Virus record (IMG/VR): IMGVR_UViG_3300042691_032784 | Coordinates: 1 to 64,000 of that record | Reading direction: 5' to 3' (one strand) | DNA from: a virus | Length of the DNA: 64,000 nt | Shown here: positions 11,201 to 23,600 of the stretch, in pieces | Layout of the letters: each line of letters opens with the position of its first letter | Position numbering within the stretch: position 1 is the stretch's first letter | Translations under genes and position numbers: made by a program | Notes under the pieces: model-generated | Database searches by the model: none | What the model saw: only the letters and a program-made list of their open reading frames with translations | What the model was told of the DNA's origin: nothing

Positions 11201-11596
11201 AATAAAGTTACTATAGAATCTAAAGTTCCGGCAGAAGATTTATATGATTTAAGAACTAAACATAAAAGTAAAGTTTCTAATTTTGTTTCTTATCCTTATG
11301 TACATAAAGATATTTCTACTTATGTAGATAAAATTCTTGAAGAAAATAATTTAATTGTAAGTGGTGGTTTTAGAGGAGAAGCTACTCATTTTGGTTTAAA
11401 AGAATCTGCTCAAAATAGTACACATAAATATGCACATGGAATTGATTTTAGAGCTGATAAAGAAGGAGAAGATTTTTATACTAGAGTGTCTACTAATCCT
11501 GATTTATTAAAACAATATGGCATTGCTAAAATTTATCGTCATGTTGTTGATGGAGTTCCTCATATACATACAGAATTTTATAATACCCAATTATAG
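8291..11596 (+). CDS. cargo-like virion protein with C-terminal M15 peptidase domain
   Basis: A 1101-residue protein. Most of it is charged, helical and coiled-coil-prone (roughly residues 90-480). The last 80 or so residues look like a zinc D-Ala-D-Ala/endopeptidase domain of the M15 (VanY-like) family. The segment STHKYAHGIDF supplies H1045 and D1052 with the family's seven-residue spacing, and PHIHTE supplies H1093. Such domains cut peptidoglycan peptides. As the gene sits between a cargo-like gene and the virion RNA polymerase, the protein is probably packaged and acts on the cell wall during DNA entry. The peptidase call is from motifs; the packaging is inference. The stop is TAG. Confidence 0.7.
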   Translation: MLQPQRSKLLGDLYYDNTPRPFVPPPIEERKAFFKQKEDDYLFAKDSKNELENILKTMPYLESNTDSKSVYDDMIRKSNNVLSKINADNYEDNVLNVKQLAHDIYNKFGGYELVTEAQQMSDLDAQIDEAIKDPERANWTKQQNRLNHKGIRFNEDGTITRPKVSGRPIIKDVNVQEKLLKLMDDWKADGYVVTDPTTGKLIVNREIPGYLGFKKGEVVTEDELAQAGMAYMEADLETKQYLDEYAQFKASQIPPTAENLNRILSPTVKEAVFGNSNISDGEIQAKIDNGEINPSDFINQYIKQTEKVKALEAPVAKYGYRKEELTTLEDKLLMEALKTSASNNAAKTQEESNVAISVEPFKVKPNYNTIDINNINTQKKQLSDERLKVQAEIASYNLQLNEGKGISPQQLDLMNKQVTELDNKIAAFEEQERIINKQFEDLAKKSNVGLTETYNKYYNESVNETIKTNKEILNNDRDSLIDVTSLYNKENNTLFNKKLPDGTGKMRSSYDNDIIIKDGKYYLRPSEIGYDKDLLDILEDYAFNSSGNINNTIVKSSASFYDTPEEEEFKSMAVQAYANNESSTNFGVPKSFYKDYKNKLLFSGALLNAVDKVKKQHGSIDEIGGLNGTQDMNYFMVEGETTKNTSKQYVSMRSILNQSFKKTPQQYEVDGRSIADILVNDYGLPDISDKYIDWDKTSAEYLIQRDRVNGTQYGLDIKLTKEGKEKLDSLWFTNATMDKNANSIKLIANNPTKNKPEEDAKIRDLMFSLYAEVADTSTYYKESLAKDMGELYFNTKPEGEKLDNLNLYVLPNGEEAKLKINEGTSNEEQLNIKSIARSTRQSNIRNVDYEVSRFRNNTRQIFATDNKGNTGWISDTEVGVDKNYNSVYFKTPSDIKQVLGATLLASDYKKYKTADAVNPYADYLESLKTNGYTQTSNASVQRTDYNSYLNNLKNIYNNNSYNINITNTTGNKVTIESKVPAEDLYDLRTKHKSKVSNFVSYPYVHKDISTYVDKILEENNLIVSGGFRGEATHFGLKESAQNSTHKYAHGIDFRADKEGEDFYTRVSTNPDLLKQYGIAKIYRHVVDGVPHIHTEFYNTQL
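8470..8494 (+). repeat. perfect 10-bp inverted repeat inside CDS
   Basis: TTTAGAGTCC at 8470-8479 and GGACTCTAAA at 8485-8494 are exact complements around a 5-nt AATAC loop. It lies near codon 60-68 of the 1101-residue gene, where GC-rich stems are otherwise rare. Confidence 0.7.
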
Positions 11597-11626
11597 ATTA
11601 TATATAAATTTTATAAATAATAAATT

Positions 11627-14600
11627 ATGGATAATTTAAAAGAATCTACACCAAATACTGGTACAGATTTAACAAGTGATTTATTAGCTGAAATAACCTC
11701 AAAGAATTCTTTGGGGTTTTCTGCTGATAATAATAATGATACTGACCCTAAAAAGAAAACTAGTAAAGTAGAAACACCTACTGATAGTAAAACATTAGGT
11801 ATGCCTACTACTTCTTCTATAAGTTTATTAGATGGTATGTCAAGATTTGCACATCAAAGAGTAGAAGCGGGAGCAGAAAGAGATACTAAAGTTAATTTAG
11901 ATGAATTAGCTGGTTATCTTAATACTGATTTTATTAGTTCTCGAGAAGCTGCTTTTGGTGAACGTGCTAGAAATCAAAGTAATTGGGAACAAGCACGTAA
12001 TATGTTTGGTAGAATTGGTGCTAATGTATTACCTGAAGTTTTAAGTAATATAGTTAGTGCTTTTGACATTAATAGTTATTATGAAAATGAAAGCCAAATT
12101 AATAATACTGTTGTAGAGTATTTAAAATCTATACAAGATAATGTTAATAAAACATTACCTATATATAGAGAAAATCCGGATAAACCATTAGATATTGGAG
12201 ATGCTGCTTATTGGTTTGAATCAGGAGGTAATTTAGTTACTTCTGCTGTAGGATTTGTAGGAGCAGGTTACGTTACAGGTGGTGGAGTAGGTACTATTTT
12301 TAGTAAAGCTGGACAAGCAGCTAAATGGATAAATACATTAGGTAAAGCTACTAGATTAGGAGATAAAGGTATTAATACTGTTAGAGGTGCTACTACTTTA
12401 ACTAATGCCTTAATGTTAAATCAAGCAGAAAGTTTTGGAATAGGAGTAGATACTTATAATCAAGTTTATAATAATAAACTTACTGAATTAAGAGCAAATC
12501 CTGAAAATTCTAAATTAAGTGATGTTGAAATTGATACTCTTGCTAAACAAAAAGCTTCTGAAGCTGCTGCAAGTGCTATTAATTTTAATAGAATTAATAT
12601 TTTATTAAATCTTAGTAGTGCTAATTTATTCCTTAAAACTCCAATAGGAACTAGAGCTTTAATTGAAGCTCCTAGTAGATTAAAAACTTTAAAAGGTATT
12701 GGATTAGAAGGTTTACAAGAAGCTGCTGAAGAAAATATTAATATGATTGCTCAAAATCAAGCAGTAGAAGAAAATTATACATTTAAAGATGCATTAAATG
12801 ATGTTGGTAGTAGAGAAGGTCTTGAAAGTACTATATTAGGATTTATTGGTGGTGCGGGGCAAACGGCATTAACAAAAGCCGGTAAAATGTTACCTATTTA
12901 TAAAAATACGGCTTTCAGGAATGAATATAATAACGCCTATTCAAAGTTAATACAAGAGGGGTACTCTAGTGAGGAAGCGGATGCAAAAAGTCAGGAAATC
13001 GCTTTAAATAAGGTCAAGTCTAGTAGTAATCGTGTATCTGATAACTTTATAAGACAACAAAGGTATATATTACAACAACAACAAATAGAGGAAAATAATA
13101 ATTTAGGTAAAGTATCTAAAATTAATGATGTTACTTCTGTATTTTATAATGCACAAGAAGAAACTGAATTATATAATAATTTAGCTGATGCAGTTAAAGA
13201 AAAAGATACTATTAAAATTGAAACTTTACAAAATAGATTATTATATCATCAAGCATATAAAAATTTTGAACTTGGTACTACTGATAGTTTAATTGAATTA
13301 TATAATAGTTTAGGTAATTTATCTAAAGAAGAAGCAGAAGAAAAAGGTTTATATAATAGACAAGATGAAGGAACTGAAGATGATTATAGAACTAAAGCTA
13401 AAAATGCAGTTAAAACTATTGAACAATTAGAACGTATATATTTAGAAAGTAAAAAATATATAAATAGTAATGAAGTTTATGGTACTCAAGTAGAAAAATT
13501 AGATTTAGATACTAAAATTGAAAAAAGACAAAAAGAAGCATTAGCTGTTATTGAACAAGCTAAAGTTGATTTAAAAAATAAACCAGAATTTCTTCCTGGA
13601 GATACTTATTTAGTAGATGGTATTATTACTAGAGATAGTTTAAATAAAGTAACTCCTAGATTTAGACAAACTGGTGCATATAGAAAATTTAAAGATAAAG
13701 TTCTTTCATTAGGAATTTTACAAGATACTCATGCTAACGTTCAACAACATTTAGATAATATTACTCGTAAAGAATATCAAGATTTTTTAGCTAAAGTTTT
13801 TAAAGATATGAAAGAAGCTGAAGTTAATAAAAGAAAACAAAAAGATATTGATAATAAAAAGAAAGAAAGTAAAGATAAAATAAATAAAATTGTTAAAAAT
13901 ATTGAAAATAAAATAGATGTTTCCCCCGTAGAAAATAGTGTTGAGGTTGAAACTGATATTATAGGTAATGAAGTTGTAGAAGAAACAAATATACAAAATA
14001 ATGTTCCTGTTGTAGATATTCCTACTGAACAACAATCTACTATTGTAGAACCTATTAATAATAATCAATTAATTAATGATTTAAATATAACTGCTAATTT
14101 TCCTGTATTTAATGAACCTGAATTAGATAATAATTTACAAGCTATTAAAAATGCAGTAGAAAATCCTAATGAAGATGTAGATAAATTACATACTAATTTA
14201 ATTAATTTTACTAATAGTTTTAGTAATGCTTCCTTTAATCTCAAACAACAATATCCTCTATGGGGAAAAGATATTGATAGTACTATATCTGAACTTAATA
14301 GATTAATTAATATATTTAAAGATAAGATTAATTCTATTAATAATATTTCTTCTAATTTAAAACAAGATATTACAGGTTTTGTAGATGAATTATTTGAAGA
14401 TAATAATACTGATATTGAATCTGATGATAATCCTGATACAGTTCCTAATTTTGCAAAAACTCTTAAACAAGCTAAAGATTTATTTAATTTATTACAAAAA
14501 TTAAGTTCTGCTGGAGTAGATATTTATAATTTTAGAGAAGTTATAATTACTATGGAAAATGTAGTAGGAAAAGAAAATATAATTTCTGTTTTTAATAAAA

Positions 14601-17600
14601 TTAAAAATGTATATAATCTTGCATTAGAAACTAATATTGAAGGTTCATATGAAGAATTAATATTAGAAAAATATCAAAATAGAGGTTTATTAAATAGAGT
14701 TAAAAGATTATCTATGTTTAATATTCCTAAAGGTTTGTATAATTTTACTTTAGATAAAATTACTCAAGATAATTTAGAATTATTTAATACATTAGGTAAA
14801 TTACAAGGAATTAATGCAGAAACTTCTGGTTTTGTATTTAAAACTTATAATGAAACTGGTTCTAATCTTTTAGCTTATTTAAGTAAATTATATCAATTTG
14901 GTTTTACACCTAAACAAACTAATAATGGTGATTCTTATATTGAAGTTACTGAACAAGATATTAATAATTTACTTAATGATAAATTTGATAAAAGAATTTT
15001 AAGTCCTAAATTTTTAAATGTAGGAACTGAAATTACTTTTGTTCCTTTAAGTGAAGTAACTTTAGAAGATGGTACTATTTTAAGTAGAGCTAATACAACT
15101 ATAGATGATGCTCCTATTGGTATTAAAATTAATGATGAATTAATTGAAGGTTTATATTTGCATGATGTTAGTTGGATAAATGCTACTAGATTAAATAATA
15201 CTATTAAAGGTATAGAAGAAGACCAAAATAAATTACGTGCTTTACGTAAATATATATTAGAATCTGAAACTCCTATTAAAACTAAAATTATTAGTAGAAG
15301 TCCTGGTGTTCCTATTTTAGATTCTACTGCTCAATTAAAACCTGTTAATATTAATATGCCTGGTGTAGGTATTGTTATTTCTAAAAATGGTAAATTTTAT
15401 GATAGTAATGATACAGTAATACAAGCAGTTAATACAAAAGTTTTTGATGAAGGTAAAACTGGAATAGTTATTCCATTTGGTAAAAGTAAATTAGTACTAC
15501 CTGTTAAAAGAAATAAATTACAAGATGTTTATATTGATAGTATTATTTCTGCTTTAGAAACTTTTATAAAAGGTAAAAAGAATAATATTTCATCTGAAAT
15601 TGAAAAATTATTAGGTATTAATATATTAACTCAAAATGGTTTTGAAGAATATATTACTCAATTTATTCAAAATACTTATAGTACTAGTAAAAATTTTGAA
15701 GAATTTAAAGAATCATTAGAAACTGTTCCTGAAAGAGTAAATTTAATTAATTTTAGAAATGGAAATTTATATTATGGTTATGGTTTAAATGATAAATCTA
15801 ATTATATTAGTAAAAATAAATATGCTAATGTTAATGATTTTAATCAAGATATATTACACTTTAGACAACATTTAAAAGATACTTATTTTAATGTTAATTT
15901 AGATAATTTAAAATCTAATAAAAAAATAATATTAATTGAAAATAATGTAGTAACTTCTTATCAAGGAAATTATAATGATTTTGTATCTGAAAATTTATTA
16001 ACTTCTTATTTATCTTTTGAATTAGATAATGGAGAGCGTATTTATACTATTCAAAGTAAATTAAATTTTGATATTGATTCTACGGGATTTAATAGTATAG
16101 AAACTAATAAAAAAGAAGAGCAAATTAAATATGAAGAAAGTCAAAATACTGAAGTTGTTAAAGATATAAACACAAATCCAGGTATTCAAAAACTTCCTGA
16201 TGGTTCTACTTTTAATATAGATGAAATTGATTTTGATGCTAATCCTGATATAACAAATCAAGAAGAAATTAATTTTGATTATTTATTAGAATCTTCTAAT
16301 TTAATAAAAGGTGTTCCTATTAATATATATAATAATCTTATAGAATCTATTAGTAGTAGATTTTATACTGATGCTTTAGAAGAAAATCAAGAAGATAATA
16401 TATCTATTAAAAGTATTGAAAAAGAAGTTAACTTATTTATTCAAAGTTTAGAATTATTAAAAGATTCTTATAAAACTGCTTTTGAATTAGGTAGGGCTAT
16501 TAATTTAGAAGAAATTAATAATCAATTAGATGCTTTAATAAATAATAAAGAAAAAATTATTAAAGCTGTTAGAAAAAGAATAGCTAAAAAAGGAATGAAT
16601 TTAGCTACTATTTCTGATTTATCTGAAAATGATATTATTTTAACTAGAGAAGAATCAGATAAAAATAATTGGTTAGATATTGATTTTTATAAAGTTGACC
16701 CTAGAACTACACTAACTAAAGAAGTTAAAAACTTTTTAGAAGGTATTAAAGATTATAAAATAGTAAGAACTGAAAAAGGTGAAACTTATGTTCCTAAAAA
16801 GAATATACTTAATAATAATATAATTATTCCATTTGATAATATTTATATAACTCTTACTAAAATATTAGTAAAATCTAATGATAATATTATTAATTTAAAT
16901 TATGATACTGTTATTAAATTATTAAAAGAAGAATTATCAGTTAAACCTTATTTATTTGATGTTATTAATAAATTAGAAGAATCAGATAATCATTTTAAAA
17001 ATGCTTTTGTAACTAGTTTTAATAAACATCATAGTAATCATTTATATTTATCTGTTAATTATGATAATGTTAATAAAGAATATACTTTTATTCCTACTCC
17101 TGCTAGTTCTAAAAATATTAGTAATTTAGTATTATCTGAATGGCAAAATAATTTAAAATACAAAAATGTTTTTATTCAAGATGGTAATACTGTAAAAATT
17201 AATAAAGAATTTATTAAACAATTTGAAAAACAATATGAAGCTATTTTAAATAATCCTCAGTTAATTAATAGAACTAAAGATTGGTTAGAATCTATAGGTA
17301 TTGTTATTCCTGATATTGTTCAAAATAATTTTATGCTTTATGGTATGTATAGAGATGGACAATTACTTACTATGCATCAACATTTTGACTTATCTAATGG
17401 TATTTTTAAAAATATTAAAAATAGAATAGTTCAATTTGCTAATGATAATAAAGAAGTAAATCCAGAAGTAGAATATGATATAAATACTTTAAATGTATTT
17501 TCAGATAGTTCTATTACTGATTTAGCTAAAACAGTAGCTAAATATAGAAATGATTTATTTCAAGATAATTTTAAAAATGGTAATGGTGATACTGTTCATA

Positions 17601-20600
17601 GTTATGTTAATAATAAATATGCTATTGATAGATTTTTTAAATTAAAAGATGATAATTTATCATTACAATATTTATTAGATATACCTTATAGTGCTGGTTC
17701 TATTTGGTTTAATAATTTAATTAAAACTAATGATGAGGGTATTAGATATTTAAATAAAGAAGGTATTATGTATAAATATTTTAAATATTATACAGCTGAT
17801 AGTATTAAATATCAAAATAATAAATTAGGTAAAGTTATTGATACTTTATCTGAATCTCAATTAGAAGATTTTAAATTAGGTTTATTTTTAAATAGAGGAC
17901 TTAAAGTAGGTAAAGGTAATAATAAAATTCCTATAATGAAAGTTTTATATCCTACTATGTCTGATAAAAGTAATATTTTTATTTTTCAAGTACCTAGAGT
18001 AGAATATAAATTTCCTAATGGTAAGTTATCAGATAATGATAGACTAGATTTAGTTAAAATATTATTTTATCCTGAAATAGATAGAATTAAACAATATCAA
18101 CTTAAAAAAGGTAATTTTAATAATAAAGAATATAATAAAGGGGGTGGAAGATTTATTAGTTTTCCTCTTTTAAATGATATAAAAGAATTATGGAATGAAG
18201 ATGGTACTTTAAAAGAAGAAGTAGGAACTTTAGCTGAATATGATGTTATATTAACTAAACAATTAAGTAGAATATTATCTAATATTATTCAAGAAAAAAG
18301 ACAAGTTTGGAAAGATGCAGGTATTATTAAAACTAATAAAAAAGGTGAAGAATATCTTAAAATAGATAAAGATTATAAAAATGAATTTGGTAATAATGTA
18401 GATAGTATATTAAAAAATTATGTTATTAATACTACTATAGCTAATCTTAATTTTCAACAATTATTTATAGGTGACCCTGCTTTATTTACTAAAGATGCTA
18501 ATATTAAATCTGATTCAAGTTTAATAAATGAAGTTGGTCAAAATATAGCTAATTCTATTATTACTTCTGATAATCAAGGTAAACGTTTAGCTATGGATAA
18601 TGCAGGTAAAGTTTCTATTATTGCTGAAGAAAATGAAACTTTAAATTGGTTAGTTATAGATGATGTTAAAATGAAAAGTACTGCTAGTACTTATATCGAA
18701 TCTTTATTTAAAGGAACTAATGTTGTAGATAAATATAATTCTATTGATGCTTCTGATGCTCAAGAATATACTACTTTAGAAGAACATTTAAAAGTTATGT
18801 TTAAAGCAGGTAAAATTACTGAAGATAATATGAATAGAATATTAGATATTTATAATAAAACTGGTAAAGTTGAATTATCTGATAAAAATATGATATTACA
18901 GCCTATGAAACCTGTATATGGTAATAATTTTTTATATAATGATATAGATACTAGACTTTATGTTAAATCATCTTCTATTCCTTTAATAGCTGAATTGACA
19001 AAAGATACTGCATTAGATGGATTACGTTTATTAATGGAAGGTAGTAGTGGAACTAAAATTGATAGAGTTGCATTTGCTTCTGCTGTTAAAGTAGGTCAAC
19101 CTGCTAATATTCCACAAGTATTTACTGATAATGGTAATACTTTTAAACTTCCTAAAGATTGGAGAAAAGGATTGTTATTAGGTATTCCTAGAGAAGGTCA
19201 TGGTATACAACAAGAAGTTCCTTATGATGAAGATAAAAATGAAGTAAATGATGGAACTCAACAAAGTAAGTTATTGTTTAATAATATATTAGATGTTGAA
19301 GGTTTTATACATCCTGAAACAGGAGAATCTGTAAATGGTAGAACTTTATTAGAAAGTTATAATAATAATTATAAACAATTATTTTTTAATAAATATGATA
19401 AATTATTAAAAGATTTAGATTTTAATACTGAATCTGGACAAATTGGTAATTTATCTAAATTAAAAAATATATTAGTTGAAGAAGGATTAGCTAGAAATTA
19501 TAATATTAATGATATTAATAGTTTTTCTTTAGATGAATTAGCTTTGAATTTTTCTGTTCCTATTTGGTTAAATAATTCTGAAAATAAAATTAGTGCTTTA
19601 TTAAATTCTATTGTAGATAATAGAATTAGAAAAAGAAAAGTTAGAGGTAAATCATTTGTATTAGCCTCACAAGTAGGATTAGGAACTATTGATAGTATTA
19701 ATGAAAATAATATTATTAAACATCCTAATTGGGATGGTACTTTAAAAGCTAGTATGGAAAAAGATGGAACTATTACTTATGCAGAAGTTTTAGTACCTTT
19801 TAAATTTTGGAATAGTGAAGGTAATAGTTTAAAAATTCAAGATTTTATTAAAGATGGTGTTATTGATATTAATAAAATACCTGAACAATTATTAACTTCT
19901 TTTGGTTATCGTATTCCTACACAAGGTTTAAATAGTATGAGTACTATAAAAATTGTTGGATTTTTACCTGATTCTTATGAAGATATTGTAATAGCTCCTG
20001 CAGATTTTGTAATTCAAATGGGTTCTGATTTTGACGTAGATAAATTATATACTCATATGTATAAATCTACTTATAATGAAGATACTAAATCTTTAGAAAT
20101 TATTAGTAAAAAACATTTAAATAAAAAGAATACTATTAAAAATAGTATTGAAATTATTAATAAAAGACTTAAAGATTTACGAAATGAATTAGGTAGTAAA
20201 ACTGCTATTTTAGATAAAAATAAAGCTTTAAGATTAAATACAGCTGAAAATATTCAAAAAGAAATTGATATTTTACAAGTTAAAATATATGCTTTTGTAT
20301 CTCAACGTAATATATTTTTATCTAATAATTTATTGAATATGGATATAGAAAATTCTATATTAGAAAATAATATTTTAGATATTCATTTTTCTGTATTAAA
20401 TAATCCTGCTAAAGAAGTACAAAAAGCTAGAATTAATCCATTAGGTTTTGGTAATTTACCATCTTTAGTTAATAAAGTATCTAAAAATATTAATAAAACT
20501 ACTTTTAGTCCTTTTAATGATAACTACCAAAGTTATAAATATACAAATGCTAGGGCTGGTAAAAATGCAGTAGGTTTATTTTCATTAGATAGTGTTTTTA

Positions 20601-23600
20601 ATGCAGTATTACAATATATTGAAGGTAATGTTAATTTTTATAAAACTACTAAAGAAGGTATTGAAATTGATTATAATTTAAATATAGCAGGATATAATAA
20701 TGTTAATTTAAATAATCCTAATAGTAGTGTACCAGGAAAATATAAATCTGATGTTATTTCTGCTTTTCAATCAGCCGCATTAGATAATGAAAAAGAACAA
20801 TTATTAGGTAAATTAAATATAAATAGTAATACTTTTGATACTATTAGAGCTATGTCTTTAATGGGATTTGATGAAAATATTATTATTGCTTTTATAAATC
20901 AACCTATAATTATAGAGTATTTTAATAAAGCTATTGAAATTCCTAGTTTTAATGAAAATTTTAAAATATTATTAAAGAAAACTTCATTAGAAAAAATGTT
21001 TAATAATATTAAAGATGGAAATATAGATACTGAATATCAAAAAGCTGTATTATATTATTTTAATGATTTAAGTAATAAAGGTGCTATATTAAAACAAATA
21101 CAAAGTACTATTAATTCAGATAGTAGCGGTATTGGTAAAAATTTCTTTTATTCATTAACTAAAGGAGACCAAATTTTAACATTACCTAAATATGATAGTG
21201 ATATTAGAAATATTAGTAAATTAATTGGAGATTATTCTACTTCCCCTTTAGAAGATAGTGTTGATTACAAAGGTACTTATATTAAACCTAATAGTATTAG
21301 TGGTTTTGCTTCTACTTTTGGAGTATTAACTAATAATAAATTATGGAATAATTTTTATCTTTATAATAAAGGTAAAATTAGAGCTATATTTACAGCAATA
21401 ATAGAAAGTCAAAATGAAACTTATAATACTATTCAGAAACAAGCTGATGCACTTAATAGAGTTACTAATTCTTTTAAATCTTTCTTAAGTTCCAACACAT
21501 TCCATCTATGGGGAAAAGACACACAAACTGTAAATGATTTAAGATATAATTTATTATATGATACTGAAACTAATATGAGTTTAGGTTCTATAATTAATAA
21601 TTTAACTCAAAAAGATAAACCTTTTACTAATCCATTATTAGATAGATTACAAATAGGTAGAAATAATGTTACTAATACCTTTTTAGGTAGAATACCTACT
21701 GTTATTAATTATTATAATGCAGGAAGTATTGAAATGAATGAAGAAATTATTATTAATAGTATTATTGATATGTTAGTTAATAATACTTATTTAGGTGTAT
21801 ATAATAATAAAAATTATACTACTCGTAATTTAGCAGAAGATTTAATAGCTTATCAAATGATTACTAGTGGTATACAACAATCTAATAATTTTATTAAATT
21901 TATACCTATTGAGTATTTAAAAAATATAGGATATTATAATAATATGATTGCTAATTATCAATTATTTACTAATGAAGATTTTGTAAATAGTGTATCAGAA
22001 GCATTTTATACTCAATATATTCAACATAATCCTGATGAATTTTATAATGAAGAGATAGCTAAAAATTATGAAGTAGTTGATGGAAAATTATTTAGTAATG
22101 GTACTATTAAAAGACCTTTAGTAGTTTTATCTGGTTTAATGCCTAATAGTTATAGAATTTTTAAATATAATAAAGATATTAAAGATTTTGTTGAATTAGA
22201 CACTTTAGGATATAAAGGATTACAAGAGTATGATATGTGGTCTAGTTTCGCTGGTAAAAGTACTGTTTATATTCAACAAGTAAATAATAATATTGATGTA
22301 TTAAATAAATCTAATTTACCTGTATTTATTAATAATAAATTTAAAGAACCTAATACAGAATATATTCCGGATGAAAAAAATATTAATGATTTTCTTTCAT
22401 TAGATAGAGATACTGAACAAGATAATTCTCCTTTAGTATATAATACTAATACTTCTGATTTAAGTAAAAAATATTATTTAACTGATACATCTTTACCTAT
22501 TGCAGAAAAATATAAACATATTTTACGTAAAATTAGAAAAAATTCTGATAATACTATTTTATCTTATTTTGCAGGTAAAGTTTCTGAAATAATACCAGTA
22601 TTAAATGATATACCTTTATATGTAGATACTAATTTACAAGCTAAGGGTAGATTATATAAAAGTAAAGTATTTGGTGAACCTTATCAAATTAGAATTAATC
22701 CTAATAAGATAAAAACAGAAGAAGAATTACAAAGAGTTTTATTAGAAGAAATAGTTCATGCTATTACTGCTATGGAAGTTGATAAAGGTAACTCTACTTT
22801 TATTAAAAATTTAGAATTATTAAGACAAGATGCTATTAAATTTGCTAAATCTAAATATGGAGAAGGTATAATTGATATAGTTAATGATAAAGTAAAAACT
22901 AAAAAACCTTTAATTACTGGTACTGAAAGTAATATTATTTATAATTTAAGTAATTTACAAGAATTTATAGCAGCTTCTATAAATAATGTAGAATTTCAGA
23001 AGTTTTTAAATAGTATTAATGTTTCTGATAAAACTAAATCATTATGGAAAAGATTAATAGATGCTATTACATCATTATTAGAAAGTTTAGGAGTTAAAAA
23101 AGATAGTAATTTATCAGTAGCTTTACATGAAATTATTAATTTATTTGATAATGTAATAAAACCTACTATATATAGTAATTTTAATAAACCTAAATTTGTA
23201 AGAACTGTAGAGTATCTTAATAATAAATTTAATTTAGTTAATAATGAAGGTATTTTAATTCAAAAAGCTAATGCTGAACAAATTGTTAATTTTATTAATA
23301 ATAATATCGTAAATGTAATAGCAAAAGAACAAAATGGTACTGTTATAATTGAACCTAATAGATTAATTGATTATTCTTTTGATTCTAATTATGAAACTGA
23401 ATATGAAATTATTGAATCTACTCCTGTTAATTTTCCTTCTTATAAACAAGCATTAGAATTAAGAGTTAAAAAATTAAGAACTGCTATTAAAAAAGCAAAA
23501 GATGAAGATAATTTTGTTAGAGTAAGTCAATTAGACGAAGTCTATAAAAAAGATAAAGATTTATTAAGTCGTATTGATGATATTAATTTTTTAGGAGATA

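Noticed and set aside
13920-14269. Motif pairs as ends of invertible segments
   Set aside because: Inversion would destroy the reading frames of essential genes, the arms are imperfect, and no invertase gene is visible.
18136-18150. GGGGG run in the polymerase gene
   Set aside because: No TTCTA or CAAC half upstream; encodes K-G-G-G-R and looks ordinary. The same applies to the G-runs at 2698, 3497 and 8321.
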